Shown: piece by piece, positions 28,622-37,787 of the stretch
Numbering within the stretch: position 1 is the first letter of the stretch
Layout of the letters: every line of letters starts with the position of its first letter
Assembly (NCBI GenBank): GCA_902168185.1
Contig: CABHOV010000053.1
Coordinates: 58,473-122,472 of the forward strand
DNA from: an uncultured Bacteroides sp.
GTDB lineage: Bacteria; Bacteroidota; Bacteroidia; Cytophagales; Cyclobacteriaceae
DNA length: 64,000 nt
Direction: 5' to 3'
Program-made: the position numbers and the translations under genes
Notes under the pieces: generated by a model
What the model was told of the DNA's origin: nothing
Databases searched by the model: none
The model's input: only the letters and a program-made list of their open reading frames with translations

Positions 28622-29365
28622 TCAACGTTTTATAAGGTCGATCAGAACTCCCACCATGATCACGGAAATGACGCATGTAAGCATTCCCAGCACGTAAAAC
28701 GCAACTACCTTCAAGTAACTTATCACGCTGCGTTTACCCAGGAAATTCCCAATGGCCCAGCAGCTATAGCATAGCCCCACAACCGCGGATATACCCATGG
28801 TATGTATTCCGGTTAGTCCTTCAACCATGGCAAAAACAGAAAGAATCAACATTCCCATTCCCATCACGAAGCATAACAGAATTAAGATTTCAAAGAAATT
28901 ATAGCCCTGCCTTCGAAAGGCGAGTTTTAGCCAGAAGGCAATGAATATACCCTGGATGATATTTGCATAACCGTAATGACTCTGAACCCAGGCGAAAATT
29001 ACGCTGACTGCAGAATGGTTTATGGCTGTATAATTAACGTATCCTTTTTCAATATGGAATAGATGCTCGATGGTGGTATATATCAATGAAGTTACTACGA
29101 TGAACAACACCGGTTTGACAAGCCTGCTTCTGTCAGAGGTGATAAAGGTTTGAATGCTTGTTCCAGGTTTAAGCAGCAGTTCTCTTATGGTATGCAGGAT
29201 ACCCTTCTCGAAATGTAGTACATGCATGATTTCATGCACAATATAATGCCAGTCAATGCGGGTGATCTGTCGCGGCCGGCCGCAGTCAGAACAAAAATTT
29301 CCGCTCACCGCCGTATTGCAATTTCCGCAGTTCATCGCCTTATAAAGTATCGTTGGTTTAGTCAT
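28622..29365 (-). CDS. DUF3667 membrane protein with N-terminal zinc ribbon
   Basis: The protein has 247 residues from the ATG at 29365; the frame stays open to 29428, but those residues look unlike the family. Near the N-terminus CGNCNTAVSGNFCSDCG gives four cysteines in a zinc-ribbon arrangement. The signature HYIVHEIMHVLHFEKGILHT and LLLKPGTSIQTFI follows, then about five membrane helices. This is the DUF3667 pattern of Bacteroidota inner-membrane proteins; its function is unknown. It is divergent from the LuxR-type regulator, and the dyad at 29432-29447 lies between them. Confidence 0.85.
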   Translation of the reverse strand: MTKPTILYKAMNCGNCNTAVSGNFCSDCGRPRQITRIDWHYIVHEIMHVLHFEKGILHTIRELLLKPGTSIQTFITSDRSRLVKPVLFIVVTSLIYTTIEHLFHIEKGYVNYTAINHSAVSVIFAWVQSHYGYANIIQGIFIAFWLKLAFRRQGYNFFEILILLCFVMGMGMLILSVFAMVEGLTGIHTMGISAVVGLCYSCWAIGNFLGKRSVISYLKVVAFYVLGMLTCVISVIMVGVLIDLIKR

Positions 29366-29431
29366 GGGGAGTATATTTCCACTTACAGAACATTTCACTG
29401 GTAAAAGTCTGCACAAAACGGTTTTCAAAGC

Positions 29432-29447
29432 CTACACTTTAGTGTAG
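29432..29447. promoter_or_regulatory. 16-bp dyad between DUF3667 and LuxR-type gene
   Basis: CTACACT-tt-AGTGTAG is a perfect inverted repeat of 7-bp arms. It is 27 bp before the ATG at 29474 and 67 bp before the divergent start at 29365. It has the same layout as the dyad at 34222-34237. Confidence 0.55.
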
Positions 29448-29473
29448 ATTTGTTTGAACTCAGCCATTTGAAA

Positions 29474-30235
29474 ATGAAAATTAACAGTGCCTCAACGCTG
29501 CTCACCAAGAACCACATCGGCAAGGTCTCCGAACAGGAACGTCTTCAGCAGAATGATTATCTGGACGCTGTAAAAGCTTTTGCCCGATTAACCTACGAGA
29601 GTGTATACATCATTGACTACGAGACAATGACTTTCGAGTATGTTTCTGAAAACCCGCTTTTCTTATGCGGGCATTCATCTGAGGAAGTGATGAAGCTCGG
29701 CTATGATTTCTATTTCAAAAATGTTCCTGAAAATGATTTGGCATTATTAAATATTATAAACGAAGCTGGGTTTGATTTTTTTAAAGATTTACCGGGCGAT
29801 GAGAAGATACTATATAGTATAACCTACGATTTTCATCTTCTTAACACCGATGGTAAGAAGACGCTCATCAACCATAAGCTTACGCCATTGCTTCTTACCA
29901 AGGAAAAAAGGATGTGGAAGGCAATGTGTATCGTGTCTCTATCGCATCACAAGAGTGCAGGTAACATCTGTATTTTCAAGCAAGGCTCGGACGAAATCTG
30001 GGAGCTTGATTTGAAGGATAAAGGCTGGTATAAATCAGAAAAACCTAAGCTTACCAAAAGGGAAATAGAGGTGCTGCATTTGTACGCCCAGGGTCTGTCC
30101 ATCAGTGAGATTGCAGATAAGGTATCCGTTGCTCCGGATACGGTGAAGTACTACCGAAGGCAGATTTTCGAACGTTTAAATGTAAGCACGATCGCAGAGG
30201 CCCTTGCGTATGCTGTGAACAGCAAGATTATGTAG
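29474..30235 (+). CDS. LuxR-type regulator with PAS-like sensor region
   Basis: The protein has 253 residues from the ATG at 29474; a TTG at 29450 in the same frame would place the start against the dyad. The N-terminal ~150 residues resemble a PAS fold (VYIIDYETMTFEYVSENPLF, GHSSEEVMKLGYDFYF, TPLLLTKEKRMWKAMCIV). The C-terminus is a GerE/LuxR helix-turn-helix with TKREIEVLHLYAQGLSISEI and TVKYYRRQIFERLNV. There is no receiver domain and no membrane segment, so it senses a cytoplasmic signal. Similar PAS-LuxR proteins are common in Bacteroidota, mostly without known ligand. It may regulate its own promoter through the dyad. Confidence 0.88.
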   Translation: MKINSASTLLTKNHIGKVSEQERLQQNDYLDAVKAFARLTYESVYIIDYETMTFEYVSENPLFLCGHSSEEVMKLGYDFYFKNVPENDLALLNIINEAGFDFFKDLPGDEKILYSITYDFHLLNTDGKKTLINHKLTPLLLTKEKRMWKAMCIVSLSHHKSAGNICIFKQGSDEIWELDLKDKGWYKSEKPKLTKREIEVLHLYAQGLSISEIADKVSVAPDTVKYYRRQIFERLNVSTIAEALAYAVNSKIM

Positions 30236-30329
30236 CGGCTATATGCAGACTCAATTATAGTCAGCAATGATAGAAGCTAAATATATACTCAGCTAAACCC
30301 AAGTATATCTATACCTCAGCATGCACTGC

Positions 30330-30713
30330 TTAAGATAATACTTTAGTTTGCTCATCAACTACGTTCACCTGCTGGCGATGCATGTTACCCCAATCGGACA
30401 TCGCCGCAAGCATGGGCTTCATGGTAAGGCCCAGTGCAGTCAACTTGTATTCCACCCTGGGCGGCACTTCAGGGTAAACAAGCCGCTCGATGACCTTATC
30501 TTTTTCAAGCTCCTTTAACTGCGCCACCAGCATACGCTCAGAGATGCCGTCAATAGATTTTTTTAACTCGCTATAGCGCATCAGTCCATGGGAGAGCCGG
30601 CACAGGATGGCAGGTTTCCATCGGCCGCCTATAATGTTGAGCGAATACGCCATTCCGCAGCTGTCGCTTATTTGTTTTTCATTCAATGCGTTCGTAGAGG
30701 TGTCCTTTCTCAT
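30330..30713 (-). CDS. HxlR-family transcription regulator
   Basis: The 127-residue protein has the HxlR winged helix: CGMAYSLNIIGGRWKPAILC with the early Cys19, GLMRYSELKKSIDGISERML, LKELEKDKVIERLVYPEVPP, VEYKLTALG. In some HxlR proteins (YodB, QorR) this early Cys senses quinones, aldehydes or oxidants. It is divergent from an SDR oxidoreductase with a 98-bp gap full of dyads, the common arrangement in which HxlR represses a detoxifying reductase. It probably regulates both directions. Confidence 0.93.
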   Translation of the reverse strand: MRKDTSTNALNEKQISDSCGMAYSLNIIGGRWKPAILCRLSHGLMRYSELKKSIDGISERMLVAQLKELEKDKVIERLVYPEVPPRVEYKLTALGLTMKPMLAAMSDWGNMHRQQVNVVDEQTKVLS

Positions 30714-30726
30714 TTCTTACTTTTTT

Positions 30727-30785
30727 GTTAGTACCTAACAATTCACAGGTTACCTGCAAATATAGGTGTTATGCACCTACTTTTG
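30727..30785. promoter_or_regulatory. Overlapping divergent promoters and HxlR operator cluster
   Basis: Three dyads lie in 53 bp: GTTAG-tac-CTAAC (30727-30739), CAGGT-t-ACCTG (30746-30756) and TAGGTG-ttatg-CACCTA (30763-30779). The minus-strand promoter core is TATATTTG (30764-30757), for hxlR. The plus-strand core is TACTTTTG (30778-30785), for the SDR gene. Both match TAnnTTTG, and the dyads cover both cores and likely starts. Confidence 0.7.
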
Positions 30786-30811
30786 ATTCAGTTAAAACAA
30801 CAGATAACAAA

Positions 30812-31552
30812 ATGAAAAAATTTGCAGACAAAACTGTTTTAGTAACGGGCGGCAGTCGCGGTATAGGGGCGGCCATCACACGGCGATTTGCAGAAGAAGG
30901 AGCTAACGTTGCCTTTACCTACAACCAGTCAAAAGAAAAGGCTCTTGCTTTATCGGACACCTTAAATAAGTCAGGAGGAAAGACTATAGCCATACAGGCC
31001 AACAGCGCCATCCCGAACGATGTGACGCTGGCCGTAGAGCAAACCGTAAAGGAATTTGGTGGAATAGATATACTGGTCAATAACGCAGGTATATATATCG
31101 GTAAACCATTTGAAGATCATACACTGGAAGAATACGATGAGGTCATGGCGGTAAATGTAAGGGCAGTGTATGTTGCTTCCCATGCAGCCGTGAAGTATAT
31201 GCCGGCAGGTGGACGCATCATTACCATCGGCAGCAACATGGGTGATAATGCAGTGGGGCCGCAGACCACATTGTATACTATGAGTAAATCTGCCCTGCAA
31301 GGGTTTACGCGTGGCCTGGCCCGGGATCTGGGCAGCAAAAAGATAACGGTAAACCTGGTTCAGCCCGGTCCCGTTGACACCGATATGAACCCGGCCGGGA
31401 CGGAGTTGGCAAACTTTCTTCTAAGCCGGATGGCGCTTACCGAATATGGAACGGGCGATGACATTGCCGGTCTGGTTTCTTTTCTGGCCAGCTCAGAAGG
31501 AAAGTATATTACTGGATCGTTCCAGACTATAGATGGAGGCTTCAACGCCTGA
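30812..31552 (+). CDS. Short-chain dehydrogenase/reductase
   Basis: The protein has 246 residues from the ATG at 30812. The open frame extends upstream to 30725, but that part overlaps the promoter, and the family starts KKFADKTVLVTGGSRGIG. The NAD(P) motif TGGSRGIG, NNAGIY, the Ser-Tyr-Lys site (IGSNMGDN; YTMSK) and QPGPVDTDMNP are intact, so it is a classical active SDR close to FabG-like 3-oxoacyl reductases. Divergence from HxlR suggests induction by a reactive carbonyl or quinone and a detoxifying role. The substrate is not known. Confidence 0.92.
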   Translation: MKKFADKTVLVTGGSRGIGAAITRRFAEEGANVAFTYNQSKEKALALSDTLNKSGGKTIAIQANSAIPNDVTLAVEQTVKEFGGIDILVNNAGIYIGKPFEDHTLEEYDEVMAVNVRAVYVASHAAVKYMPAGGRIITIGSNMGDNAVGPQTTLYTMSKSALQGFTRGLARDLGSKKITVNLVQPGPVDTDMNPAGTELANFLLSRMALTEYGTGDDIAGLVSFLASSEGKYITGSFQTIDGGFNA

Positions 31553-31753
31553 TCCGGGCGCATAGCAAAAATCAAAAGCTATTTTGGTAAGAAAGTGTCC
31601 CGAATTTGGACTATTTACCAAAAAGATTTTAACAAATGTCCATTTCCAGGCGATTGGGGAACTTGTCAGATTAAGTATCGAAATTTGTATCTCGTTACAT
31701 ATCACGTTGCGCCTTAAGAATAAGAGGTAACAACATTCACTAACACCGTGCTT

Positions 31754-32290
31754 ATGAAAACGAATTCTACCTTCTCTCTGATTATGCTGCTGGTCATAAC
31801 CTGCTCAACAGGAGTTCTCTCACAGACCAGATTCGGTGACGTGAGTAGTGGCTCTGACAGTAAACATTTAAATTCTGATGGAAGCAATTCGACTCTGGGA
31901 AGCACCGTATCGACATGGTATGACAAGTCTGGAAGTGGCGTCAACGCAACTCAAAATATAGCGAACGTGGCTTATAATTCAGGTGGAATGACTTTTAACA
32001 ACAAGGGCTATTACAGTGATACCAGCTGCTACCGGTTGAAGCAAAGTGATTTTGATGGAAAGGTTGACTGCCCTACCGTTGGTAATTTAATCCTTACCAG
32101 TCACAGTAATGATAATAACCTAGTCCTTGATCAAATCCAGGTGTTGAGTGTGGAAGGTATAGCAGTGAACGATAAGGTGGTGATCAAGATACTATCTGCA
32201 TCCCAGCTTGAGGTTGATCTTTCAGCATTGCCTTCCGGATTATATTTGATAAAGACAAAGACAGGCACTTTAACTGTTGAAAAGAAATAA
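31754..32290 (+). CDS. Short secreted protein with type IX secretion sorting tail
   Basis: The protein has 178 residues from the ATG at 31754 (a GTG two codons earlier is also in frame). It has a signal peptide (TFSLIMLLVITCSTGVLSQ) and a Thr/Ser/Asn-rich middle containing STWYDKSGSGVNATQNIAN, the kind of stretch seen near the start of LamG-like cargo domains. The last ~65 residues (VKIKILSASQ-like, VDLSALPSGLYLIKTKTGTL) fit a type A T9SS C-terminal sorting domain ending in EKK. The passenger is far too short for a complete LamG domain, so the gene may be an internally deleted remnant of a larger adhesin or enzyme. Confidence 0.65.
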   Translation: MKTNSTFSLIMLLVITCSTGVLSQTRFGDVSSGSDSKHLNSDGSNSTLGSTVSTWYDKSGSGVNATQNIANVAYNSGGMTFNNKGYYSDTSCYRLKQSDFDGKVDCPTVGNLILTSHSNDNNLVLDQIQVLSVEGIAVNDKVVIKILSASQLEVDLSALPSGLYLIKTKTGTLTVEKK

Positions 32291-32555
32291 CAGGTTTGAG
32301 GCCAGAGGCGACAGGTCTTTATCGCGTGAAAAAGCGTGTGGTTCTTGAGAGCTGCACGTTTTTTTATTTTAGGCCACCACGCTATATAGTTTCATCATTA
32401 TATAGAACTATATTTCCTTGTCAGGATTTCTGGTGTCCAGTAAAATTACCCTGAATGTTTCCATAGGTCAACTATGACTACGGAGCTGTGACTAGCCGAT
32501 ATAGTTGGCTGTGGTCTCAAAATTGAAAGCGTCTTGGTTACCAGTTTGGATAAGC

Positions 32556-34139
32556 TCATGCAGCATGTGTTACCTCTGTTGCAAACTTCGTTACTTTTGT
32601 TACTTCACCATTGGCATTAAGAATGGGATTATAGATAGCATTAAGCCACACTGTTTTTGCTGAAGCAGTGATCCTTTTAAAAACGCCTTTTGTTGGCTTG
32701 CCTGCTGCCAAATCCCGCCAAAAGATTTTATAGCCATCGGATGCCTGTACATCTGGCGGAACAAACTTCCGATGGTGTTCTCCAACAATTTCCCTGAGGT
32801 TGTATTCCATCACGAGTAAAAAATTTTCATTAGCAGTAAGAATTTTTCCTTCCGGTGTAAATTCGATAATGGCCATGGTTGCATTAATGCCTTCGATGAC
32901 GCCTTTGCTCTCGGCTATCATCTCTTGCTCAGCAGTAATGTCGGTGGCGAATTTAATTACCTTAATTACTTTCCCGTTGTCATCAAGTATAGGGTTATAG
33001 ATAGCGTTAAGCCATACAATTTTATCTTCGCCTGATATGCGTTTGAATATACCTTTAATCGATTCGCCCTGGCCAAGCCTGTTCCAAAATGTTTGGTACT
33101 CATTGGAACTCAGCACATCGTTGGGCACGAACTTTCGATGATGTATATCCTTTATATCGTGCAGCCTATATTTCATCGCTTTTAAAAAGTTGGAATTTGC
33201 AGTGATTACATGTCCGTCAGGGGTAAATTCAATTGTGGCCATGGTGGCGTTGATGCCGTTGAGAATGCTCATCATCTCCGCAGATGCTTTGCTCAATGCA
33301 ATACTTTTACGGTGCATCTCTTCCTGTGTGGCCTGAAGTTCTTCCATATTCTGACGCATTTCTTCCTCCTGAGCATGCATCTCTTCTGCCTGTTGCTGGC
33401 TTATATTTAGTAAAGCGCGCACACGTTCAGTCTCTTTTACATTTTTGATACTAGCGGCGATATTTTCCGAGAGTTTCTTTATAAAGGCAATTTTGTATTC
33501 AGTAAACTGCTCAAAAGAGGCCAACTCAAGTACACCGAATACTTTGTCATTGATAAGCAAAGGGGAGATGAGTACAAACTTCGGAGCCGCCTGACCCAGG
33601 CCGGAAGTGATTTTTATATAATCAGCTGGTGCTTGTGATATATGTATAGTCTCTCGCTCCAGTACACATTGTCCAATAAGCCCTTCGCCCAGGTTAATTT
33701 GACGAGAGCTATATTTCTTACGGTCGTATGCATAACAGGATATCAATTCTAGATACGGCTCACCTTTCTCTTCTTCAAGTATAAACAACGCACCCTGATT
33801 AGCTTCAACGTATTTAATGAGACTGCTCAGTATGTCATCGGCAAGACTTTGCAAATCAAGCGAGTTTTTGTTACGCAGTATATCTGCAAATTTGGCAAGC
33901 CCTACATTTAACCAGTTTCTTTCCTGTTCGTCTTGAGACAGTTTAGATAAATGCTTTTTTATAGATGAAAGTGAAGCACCTAGTTCGCTTTCCAATAGAT
34001 CTTTCGAGATGTCAGCGGATAGGTTGCCTTTTTCAATTTCTTTGATGAATACAGATGCCTTCTTTGCCAGCTCCATTTGGAGTTCTAATCCGCGTTTAAC
34101 CTTGTTTAGCGTTCCGGTAGGATCGAATATAAGCTTCAT
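32556..34139 (-). CDS. GAF and tandem PAS protein without output domain
   Basis: The 527-residue soluble protein has an N-terminal helical segment (1-90, HAMP-like spacing) and a GAF domain (about 95-225; LFILEEEKGEPYLELIS, INLGEGLIGQCVLERETIHI). A coiled coil rich in Glu/Gln/Met follows (about 230-285), then two PAS domains (about 290-405 and 411-524). The PAS pair is a recent duplication: NGINATMATIEFTPDGHVIT against EGINATMAIIEFTPEGKILT, and both end WLNAIYNPIL. There is no kinase, cyclase, methyl-accepting or DNA-binding domain, so it must signal through a partner. A partner kinase could be the gene upstream (34434-37787), which is transcribed in the same direction 294 bp away. The dyad at 34222-34237 lies 83 bp before its start. 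Confidence 0.82.
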   Translation of the reverse strand: MKLIFDPTGTLNKVKRGLELQMELAKKASVFIKEIEKGNLSADISKDLLESELGASLSSIKKHLSKLSQDEQERNWLNVGLAKFADILRNKNSLDLQSLADDILSSLIKYVEANQGALFILEEEKGEPYLELISCYAYDRKKYSSRQINLGEGLIGQCVLERETIHISQAPADYIKITSGLGQAAPKFVLISPLLINDKVFGVLELASFEQFTEYKIAFIKKLSENIAASIKNVKETERVRALLNISQQQAEEMHAQEEEMRQNMEELQATQEEMHRKSIALSKASAEMMSILNGINATMATIEFTPDGHVITANSNFLKAMKYRLHDIKDIHHRKFVPNDVLSSNEYQTFWNRLGQGESIKGIFKRISGEDKIVWLNAIYNPILDDNGKVIKVIKFATDITAEQEMIAESKGVIEGINATMAIIEFTPEGKILTANENFLLVMEYNLREIVGEHHRKFVPPDVQASDGYKIFWRDLAAGKPTKGVFKRITASAKTVWLNAIYNPILNANGEVTKVTKFATEVTHAA

Positions 34140-34221
34140 AGTATCTGTAGGGGGTTATTAGAATATTGTTTAAACATTACAAGCCAACGAGTGAGAAGAA
34201 GCTAAATAATATTTCTGACAA

Positions 34222-34237
34222 CTACAATACATTGTAG
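34222..34237. promoter_or_regulatory. 16-bp dyad upstream of the GAF/PAS gene
   Basis: CTACAAT-ac-ATTGTAG is a perfect inverted repeat of 7-bp arms. It has the same CTACAnT-N2-AnTGTAG form as the site at 29432. It lies 83 bp before the start at 34139. Confidence 0.5.
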
Positions 34238-34433
34238 AAGTTTCGTTGCTGGCCGAAGCTCTATCCCTTGTTACACGCGGACAATGCGATGTTAATTTCT
34301 AAAATTTAAGCTACGGTTTGTTGCAATGTATTTATAGCTTAAATAGGTCGAAGGCATGGATATATATGTATTACTAAGTCTGATATGGAGCCGATATATA
34401 TAATCAGTAAAAACAAAGTCGTGTCAGTATATA

Positions 34434-37400
34434 CTACGCGCAAGGAATTCTGACGGTGATAGTTGTCATTATATTGGGGTTACTGTTAATTTCCATGGTG
34501 CCTTCAAGTATTTCCAATGCTTTTTTTACCATGAATAATCCAAGTCCGTTTCCAACTGACTTTTCAGAACCTCGATAAAACATATTCGATATCCGATCCA
34601 GAACAGATGAAGGGATGCCCGTTCCATTATCTATTACATTTATAACAAGCTGTTCTTGATCAATGCTTAGTATACATTTAGCATAGGGATGTTTGTCGTT
34701 TCTAAATACAATACAGTTCTCCATGAGATTGGCAATGATGCATTTAAGCAAAGCTGCGTCACTTGAAAAGACCTGATTGGTTTTATTTTCAAGTTCTATT
34801 TTTACAATGTTGTTGGTGTTGAGTTCGGTAATAGAAGTTTTGATGTTTTGAAAAAGGTCATCAACATTGATAACTTCCAAAGTACGTTGAGCCCGAAACA
34901 ATGAACTCGTCTCATCTAACCTCTTGAGAAGTCTCAACATGCGCGTTGACGTCTTCTCAATGTTTGTAAAGTATAACTTTGATTCATCTTCGTTATGCTG
35001 CGTTATACCCAAATGAGCGAGTCCGAGTATAGTTGCAATAGGACCTCTTAGATCATGGCTGGAGCGATATAGAAATGTGTCAAGACCTTTATCCGTTTCG
35101 GTAAGTCTTTTTATGGTATGTGTTAATTCGGTAGTTCTGTTTTCAACGAGTTTCTCAAGGTTTAAATTAACACGGTGTAATTCGTCATTTGTAGAACTCA
35201 CCTCTTCGTAGGCTTGCTCGAGTTTTCTGTTCTTGTCCTTGATTTCTATCTTTTGTGTCTCCACTAAATTGGTGCGCGCTTTGACCAGGCGTTCAAGCTT
35301 TATCTTTTGTTTGAATAGTAATTTAGTTCTCAGGTGGATAATGAGCACGGTGAGTATAATCAGAAATATAGCGGCTCCATATTTTGTTTCAGATCGTTCG
35401 TACCATTCGGGGATAACTATAATTTTGATGCTTGCAGCATTTTCATTCCAGTGCCCGCTTCTATTGGAAGCACTTACTTTTAGCGTGTATGTGCCTTGCG
35501 GTAAGTTCGTGTAGGTGGCCGTCCGGCTTGCGTTCGCATCGTTCCATGCTTTATCGAACCCTTCGAGGTAGTATCTATACTTAGTCTTTTTTGGGAAATT
35601 GAATTCAAGACATGCAAACTCCAGAGAAAAGACGTTTTGGTCTGCCTGCAGGGTTATTGATTTTGTCTGGGAAATGCTTTGTGTAAGAAGGCCGGACTTG
35701 TCGTTAATTTTAACGGGTATACTAAAAAGCGTAAGTTGTGTAAAAACAACTTTGGCTTCCGTGGTGTCATCGGCTACATCTTCGGGGCGAAAAACGTTTA
35801 ACCCATTGGGGCCTCCCAGGTAATAGGTGCCGTCTGAACTTTTCAATCGGGCGCCTTCATTAAATTGCGTGCCTTGCAAACCGTCCGCTACCGTGTAATC
35901 ATAAATCAGTGAGGTTGAAGGGTCAAGTTTGTGTGCTCCATCAACAGAAGTAAACCACACGTTATGCGAATCATCTTCGAGCACATTTGTAATGCGTTTC
36001 TCTTTTAGAGCAGCGATTCTTTCTAAACTAAATTTTTCAGGATCGAATAAAATCAATCCTTTATTGGCTGTACCAACCCAGAGTTTTCCTTGAAAGTTTA
36101 CGGTCAGATCCACGATCTCATTTGTTGGCATGCTCGCAGAATCGGCCGGTATATTTAAAAAGGATTTAAATGTTTTTGTTTTCGGTTCGTAGCGGTGAAG
36201 GCCATCTAATCGCGACCCGATCCAAACATTTCCTCCTGGGTCTTCTGCCAGGGAAAAAATGGAACCTGGAACAATAAGAGGTTTGAACTCCTTTTTATCG
36301 GGAAAGAATTCATCTAGTGCTGCGAGCTGGCCTGCATAAATTGTATGGTTGCTAGCTTCTAAGAGTGACCAGACATGGTTTGTGCTTATACTTGCATTAT
36401 TACTGGGTATATGTATATACCGTGTGAAGCTTCCTGTTTTTGTATCCAGGTAATTAAGCCCACCTCCAAACGTGCCTGCGTACAGGTTGTTCTTTTCATC
36501 TACCACCAGTGATTTTACAACGTCGGAGCTTAAGCTGTTTTTATTTGTTGACGAATGCCGGTAGGAGGTAAACAGTTTTGTTTTAGGATCGAATTTATAT
36601 AGCCCGGCTCCATCGGTTCCAATCCATATTTTTTGATCTTGATCCTCAGCGATTGTAAGAACTGAATTCTTCTCGATACGCTCCATATGGAAGTCGAAGT
36701 ATCGATAATGTTCAAAGCGTCTGCTGCCTGCATATACAATTTGTAAACCACCGCCATAGAGACCAAACCAATACGAGTTATCGTCGTCCACAAATATGTT
36801 TACTATATTTGCATTGTGGAGGTGCCTGCTTTGATTGCCTAGAATCTGTCTGAAATTTCCGTCATCATCTTGTTTATATATACCTGCGCCATCGGTGCCA
36901 ACCAGAAGTTTCCCATCTTTGTCGATAGCAAGTGAACCAATAATGTCACTGCCAAAAAATGGCTTGCCCGGCTCGGAAGTGAAGTACTTAAATGTTCTAT
37001 CATTTTCGTCATTCAATCGAAGCACTCCCATACCATTGGAACCAAGATATATGGCACCTGTAGCGTCTTGTGCCATACTGATGACCATATCGTTGGGGGA
37101 ATTGCCATGGGTATCTTCATAATATATAGTGCGTTCCACGATGCCTGCTGAATTGAGAATGCTAACACCTCTGCGGGTAGCGGCCCAGATTTTGCCATGT
37201 CTATCTTCCAAAAGTGCATTAACAGCATCCAGGCCTATGCTGTCCTTTCTGTAATCGTATTTTTTGATAGCAAAGGTTTCAATATCAATTTTATAGATAA
37301 CCGCACGAGACGCAACCCAAAGTTGGTGATGTCTGTCTTCTAAAAGGGAAAATATTGTACTGTGACTGGAGTAGTCGTCTGGCGGGTCCATCAGAAATTT

Positions 37401-37787
37401 TCGAAATGTCTCCGTTTTGTTGTCATATAGATTTAACCCATTATAGGTTCCTACCCATAATTGTCCTTTGCTATCCAGCAACATATTTTTAACGGCATTG
37501 CTACTTAAGCTTGAAGAATCACGATCGGAGTGAACGAAGTTTACAAACGAGTATCCGTCAAATCTGTCAATACCTTCTCCTGTGTTGATCCATATAAAAC
37601 CGTCCCGGTCTTTTAAGATGGTTGAGACATTGTTTTGAGAAAGTCCATTCGCGGTAGTGAAACTATGATTATAAGCCATAATTGGTGTAACCAATTGCTT
37701 TTGGCCATATCCGCTATGCGGGAATATGGCTATTATTAATTGCAGCAGCAGTACAAGTAATTGGAATGAATGAATCCGACAGGGCAC
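34434..37787 (-). CDS. Reg_prop/Y_Y_Y sensor histidine kinase
   Basis: The 1117-residue protein has a signal peptide (LLVLLLQLIIAIFPHSGYG). A periplasmic two-domain beta-propeller follows (about 30-690), with many reg_prop repeats such as SQNNVSTILKDRDGFIWINT and DGKLLVGTDGAGIYK. Next come a Y_Y_Y domain (about 700-775, RYYLEGFDKAWNDA), one membrane helix (AAIFLIILTVLIIHL), a coiled coil, a HisKA with His911 (SSHDLRGPIATILGLAHLG) and an HATPase with DNGTGIP and GNGLGLFMVKKAL. Unlike the SusR-type hybrid sensors it has no receiver or AraC domain, so a separate response regulator is needed. Such propeller sensors often detect oligosaccharides, but no polysaccharide genes are adjacent here. Confidence 0.93.
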   Translation of the reverse strand: MPCRIHSFQLLVLLLQLIIAIFPHSGYGQKQLVTPIMAYNHSFTTANGLSQNNVSTILKDRDGFIWINTGEGIDRFDGYSFVNFVHSDRDSSSLSSNAVKNMLLDSKGQLWVGTYNGLNLYDNKTETFRKFLMDPPDDYSSHSTIFSLLEDRHHQLWVASRAVIYKIDIETFAIKKYDYRKDSIGLDAVNALLEDRHGKIWAATRRGVSILNSAGIVERTIYYEDTHGNSPNDMVISMAQDATGAIYLGSNGMGVLRLNDENDRTFKYFTSEPGKPFFGSDIIGSLAIDKDGKLLVGTDGAGIYKQDDDGNFRQILGNQSRHLHNANIVNIFVDDDNSYWFGLYGGGLQIVYAGSRRFEHYRYFDFHMERIEKNSVLTIAEDQDQKIWIGTDGAGLYKFDPKTKLFTSYRHSSTNKNSLSSDVVKSLVVDEKNNLYAGTFGGGLNYLDTKTGSFTRYIHIPSNNASISTNHVWSLLEASNHTIYAGQLAALDEFFPDKKEFKPLIVPGSIFSLAEDPGGNVWIGSRLDGLHRYEPKTKTFKSFLNIPADSASMPTNEIVDLTVNFQGKLWVGTANKGLILFDPEKFSLERIAALKEKRITNVLEDDSHNVWFTSVDGAHKLDPSTSLIYDYTVADGLQGTQFNEGARLKSSDGTYYLGGPNGLNVFRPEDVADDTTEAKVVFTQLTLFSIPVKINDKSGLLTQSISQTKSITLQADQNVFSLEFACLEFNFPKKTKYRYYLEGFDKAWNDANASRTATYTNLPQGTYTLKVSASNRSGHWNENAASIKIIVIPEWYERSETKYGAAIFLIILTVLIIHLRTKLLFKQKIKLERLVKARTNLVETQKIEIKDKNRKLEQAYEEVSSTNDELHRVNLNLEKLVENRTTELTHTIKRLTETDKGLDTFLYRSSHDLRGPIATILGLAHLGITQHNEDESKLYFTNIEKTSTRMLRLLKRLDETSSLFRAQRTLEVINVDDLFQNIKTSITELNTNNIVKIELENKTNQVFSSDAALLKCIIANLMENCIVFRNDKHPYAKCILSIDQEQLVINVIDNGTGIPSSVLDRISNMFYRGSEKSVGNGLGLFMVKKALEILEGTMEINSNPNIMTTITVRIPCA

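Noticed and set aside
29215..29240. TGCATG/CATGCA inverted repeat
   Set aside because: It lies inside the DUF3667 coding sequence, over conserved His-Met residues of the family, so coding explains it.
31582..31623. TTTTGGTAA/TTACCAAAA inverted repeat after the SDR gene
   Set aside because: A 24-base loop and no T-run; too weak to call a terminator.
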